A stretch of 7,115 bases of DNA from Lachnospiraceae bacterium (lineage in GTDB: Bacteria; Bacillota; Clostridia; Lachnospirales; Lachnospiraceae), in the NCBI GenBank assembly GCA_020860745.1, contig JAJBTR010000112.1:1-7115 (forward strand), given 5' to 3'. Positions 5,374 through 7,115 of the stretch are shown piece by piece; the stretch's first letter is position 1; each line of letters opens with the position of its first letter. Under the pieces are notes generated by a model. It was not told where the DNA came from. It ran no database searches and saw only the letters and a program-made list of their open reading frames with translations. A program made the translations under genes and the position numbers.

Positions 5374-7115
5374 ATGGATGGCTACCCCTTACAGCATACT
5401 CATCACCATATTGATCTTCAGAAAATTCCCTTACTGCCGCACTGCCCGAGGCAAATAAGGTACACATATCTTCCACATTGCTGATATCCGCGATTTCATT
5501 TGTCGTCTCGTTTCCAACCTGTACCATGGAAATCGTCACACCTGTATTCGCAATCTTTTCCAGACTCTCTGATGTGAAATTATACAGCGCCTCTGCTTTT
5601 TCGCTTACGCTATATTCACTCCATGCTTTTGGTGTAATCTGCCTGCTGGGGTCAGCCCAAAAATCGGAATAGTGGAAATCCACCAGCATATCCAGTCCGG
5701 CCGCTGCGCAGGCCTTTGCTATCGTTACCGCATTATCCACATCACAGTTGCCCGCACCATATCCGTTACCGTCCTCATCATAAGGATCGTTCCAGATGCG
5801 AACGCGGACAGAAGTAACACCGCAATCATCTGCAAGGAACCTGCAGAAATCAGTTACTGCAGATAACTCATTCCCATCAAAATCGTAATACTTTACGCCG
5901 CTGTTATACTCAGCAACAATAGCGGAAATATCCATGCCCATGATGAAATCGTCCGAAAGGCCTGACACTTTCTGAACTTCGATATCTGATTCCACGGGTA
6001 TATTGACCTCAGTATATACCGTTACGGCATCGCCATTTGCATCGGTAATATCAGTATATGAAGAATCCTGAAGTTCCGCAACAATGCAATAACTTCCGGA
6101 TGACGGGAATGTAACGGTTGCACTTAAAGAATGACCGCTGTTGTCATCGTAGTCTGAAATTACAGCATCATCATTACAATCTGCATGATCGTTCCAGGAA
6201 TCTGTCCACCACCAGAGATACAGACCTGCCGCTTCTAAATCTGTAATTGCCACTCCATTATAGGTGAGTGTCGCAGTAAATTCCGCGCTGTCACCCGGTT
6301 CAAGACTATCCGTATCAGCAGTTACTGTCAGCTTATATCCGGAAGGTGCCGCAACCTCAATTTCTGTATATACAGTTACGGCATTTCCGTCCGCATCAGT
6401 GACATCAGTATAATTAGAATTCTGAAGCTCCGCAACAATACAATAACTTCCGGATGACGGGAATGTAACGGTTGCCGACAGGGAGCGACCGCTGCTATCG
6501 TCATAATCAGAATAGGTTGCATCGCTGTTCCAGCCATCATGGTCGTTCCAGGAATCTGTCCACCACCAGAGATATAACCCAGCTTCTTCCAGGTCTGTGA
6601 TTTCTTCGCCATCGTATGTAAGAGTCGCAGTCAATACGGCACTTTGACCCGCTTCCAGTCCACTCTCCGGATCCATAGATATGGTCAATTTGTATCCCGT
6701 AGATGTCTCTTCACTGACGGTAAATACAGTATGGATGGTTGTATCCGCAGAGATATCAGCGTATGATGAATCCTGAAGTTCAGCGACAATACAGTAATCG
6801 CCTGCACTTGGCAAGGTAATTATCGCGGACAGGGAGTGGCCGCTATTGTTATCATAATCAGAGTATTTTGCATCTGAATTATAACCAGCATGGTCGTTCC
6901 AGGAATCTGTCCACCACCACAAATATAAATCGGCTTCCTCAAGATCCGTGACAGCCTCCCCATTATACGTAAGAGAAGCTGTCAGCTTTACACTATCACC
7001 CGGATGCAGATCATTTACATCCACCGAATCATCCGCCGCCTCCACTGTAACTGTCATGGCATAACCGGTTTCTTTGGCTTTTTCAACATAAGACGGCAGC
7101 ATATCGCATATCACA
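5330..7115 (-). CDS. GH53 endo-beta-1,4-galactanase, N-terminal part (5'-partial, frameshifted)
   Basis: Upstream part of the same galactanase, open at the window edge. There is no signal peptide, and the GTG at 7114 is not a credible start. Residues about 18-139, 140-257 and 258-374 are three tandem repeats, each containing LYLWWWTDSWNDH. The GH53 domain begins near residue 391 with FIMGMDIS and continues with SVRVRIWNDPYD, GYGAGNCDVDNA, LVDFHYSDFWADP and TPKAW. The acid/base Glu536 lies in VQVGNETTN (codon 5507-5509). After YGDEYAV (about residue 575) the frame yields about 19 unrelated residues and stops at 5330-5332. Removing one G from the run at 5385-5388 restores VAIHVSEPGK and joins the downstream part, giving at least 1268 residues. 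The gene may be inactivated, subject to recoding, or affected by a sequence error. Family assignment is firm for the catalytic domain. The repeats are unassigned. Confidence 0.88.
   Translation of the reverse strand, partial: VICDMLPSYVEKAKETGYAMTVTVEAADDSVDVNDLHPGDSVKLTASLTYNGEAVTDLEEADLYLWWWTDSWNDHAGYNSDAKYSDYDNNSGHSLSAIITLPSAGDYCIVAELQDSSYADISADTTIHTVFTVSEETSTGYKLTISMDPESGLEAGQSAVLTATLTYDGEEITDLEEAGLYLWWWTDSWNDHDGWNSDATYSDYDDSSGRSLSATVTFPSSGSYCIVAELQNSNYTDVTDADGNAVTVYTEIEVAAPSGYKLTVTADTDSLEPGDSAEFTATLTYNGVAITDLEAAGLYLWWWTDSWNDHADCNDDAVISDYDDNSGHSLSATVTFPSSGSYCIVAELQDSSYTDITDANGDAVTVYTEVNIPVESDIEVQKVSGLSDDFIMGMDISAIVAEYNSGVKYYDFDGNELSAVTDFCRFLADDCGVTSVRVRIWNDPYDEDGNGYGAGNCDVDNAVTIAKACAAAGLDMLVDFHYSDFWADPSRQITPKAWSEYSVSEKAEALYNFTSESLEKIANTGVTISMVQVGNETTNEIADISNVEDMCTLFASGSAAVREFSEDQYGDEYAVRGSHPCVRARQDGLLGGQP
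5385..5388 (-). other. Frameshift site in the GH53 gene (G4 run)
   Basis: The minus strand reads GCTGTAAGGGGTAGCC here. GH53 similarity is in one frame before this run (YGDEYAV) and in another after it (VAIHVSEPGK). One extra G explains the shift exactly: with one base removed, 7114 to 3307 is 1269 codons including the stop. The site falls between the acid/base and nucleophile glutamates, so neither piece alone can be a working enzyme. Confidence 0.85.
5993..6343 (-). repeat. WWW repeat domain, unit 3
   Basis: Third copy, from GYKLTVTA to TEVNIPV, directly before the linker to the GH53 domain. It shares LTYNG, LYLWWWTDSWNDH, SLSATVTFPSSGSYCIVAELQ and DANGDAVTVYTE. The period between WWW motifs is 118 residues from unit 2 and 117 between units 1 and 2. 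Confidence 0.87.
6344..6697 (-). repeat. WWW repeat domain, unit 2
   Basis: Second copy, from GYKLTISM to IEVAAPS. It shows the same order of motifs: LTATLTYDGE, LYLWWWTDSWNDH, SLSATVTFPSSGSYCIVAEL and a DADGNAVTVYTE end. The DNA around WWWTDSWNDH and SYCIVAELQ is almost identical to unit 3. Confidence 0.87.
6698..7063 (-). repeat. WWW repeat domain, unit 1
   Basis: First of three in-frame tandem copies in the galactanase. It runs from GYAMTVTV to the start of the next unit, with HPGDSVKLTASLTYNG, LYLWWWTDSWNDH, SGHSLSAIITLPSAG and YCIVAELQDSSY in order. The alternating hydrophobic pattern suggests an Ig-like beta-sandwich. This copy is the most divergent, with a shorter end (ISADTTIHTVFTV) than the other two. 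Confidence 0.85.

Noticed and set aside
5993..7063. Tandem repeats as a CRISPR array or mobile element
   Set aside because: The period is about 350 bases, the frame is preserved, and the conservation follows protein motifs. These are duplicated protein domains.

Overview
The window looks like a chromosomal segment of an anaerobic, endospore-forming gut Firmicute, most likely a Lachnospiraceae or related clostridial species. This is inferred from three things. There is a forebrain-compartment sporulation sigma factor (SigG). There is a clostridial-type arginyl-tRNA synthetase. There is also a very large extracellular galactanase whose accessory modules (Big_4-like, CxxC repeats, FIVAR-like, C-terminal membrane segment) are typical of surface glycosidases of gut clostridia. 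All convincing genes lie on the minus strand, so the biological order runs from right to left.

Layout in transcription order. Positions 7115 to 3307 hold a modular GH53 endo-beta-1,4-galactanase, open at the window's right edge so its N-terminus and signal peptide are missing. It carries three tandem repeats of about 117 residues with a Trp-Trp-Trp signature, then the GH53 catalytic domain, a Big_4-type Ig-like domain, a CBM61-like domain, CxxC repeats, a FIVAR-like helical segment, an acidic linker and a C-terminal transmembrane segment. The reading frame is broken inside the catalytic domain at a run of four G (5385-5388). One piece therefore carries the acid/base Glu and the other the nucleophile Glu. 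A strong hairpin terminator (3221-3268) separates this gene from sigG (3157 to 2372), whose start is set by a GGAGGG ribosome binding site. A near-consensus sigma-A promoter (2253-2281) precedes argS (2099 to 333). The left 332 bases contain no convincing gene, only a weak short ORF beginning two bases after argS, some inverted repeats, and a fragment of a possible ORF at the edge.

The genes do not form one pathway. The galactanase would act outside the cell on pectic galactan, SigG directs late forespore transcription, and ArgS charges tRNA-Arg. The most interesting signals are the catalytic-domain frameshift and the tandem WWW repeat domain, which I do not recognise as a named family and which may be a galactan-binding or spacer module. 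I found no sign of CRISPR, phage, transposon or a toxin/defence system.
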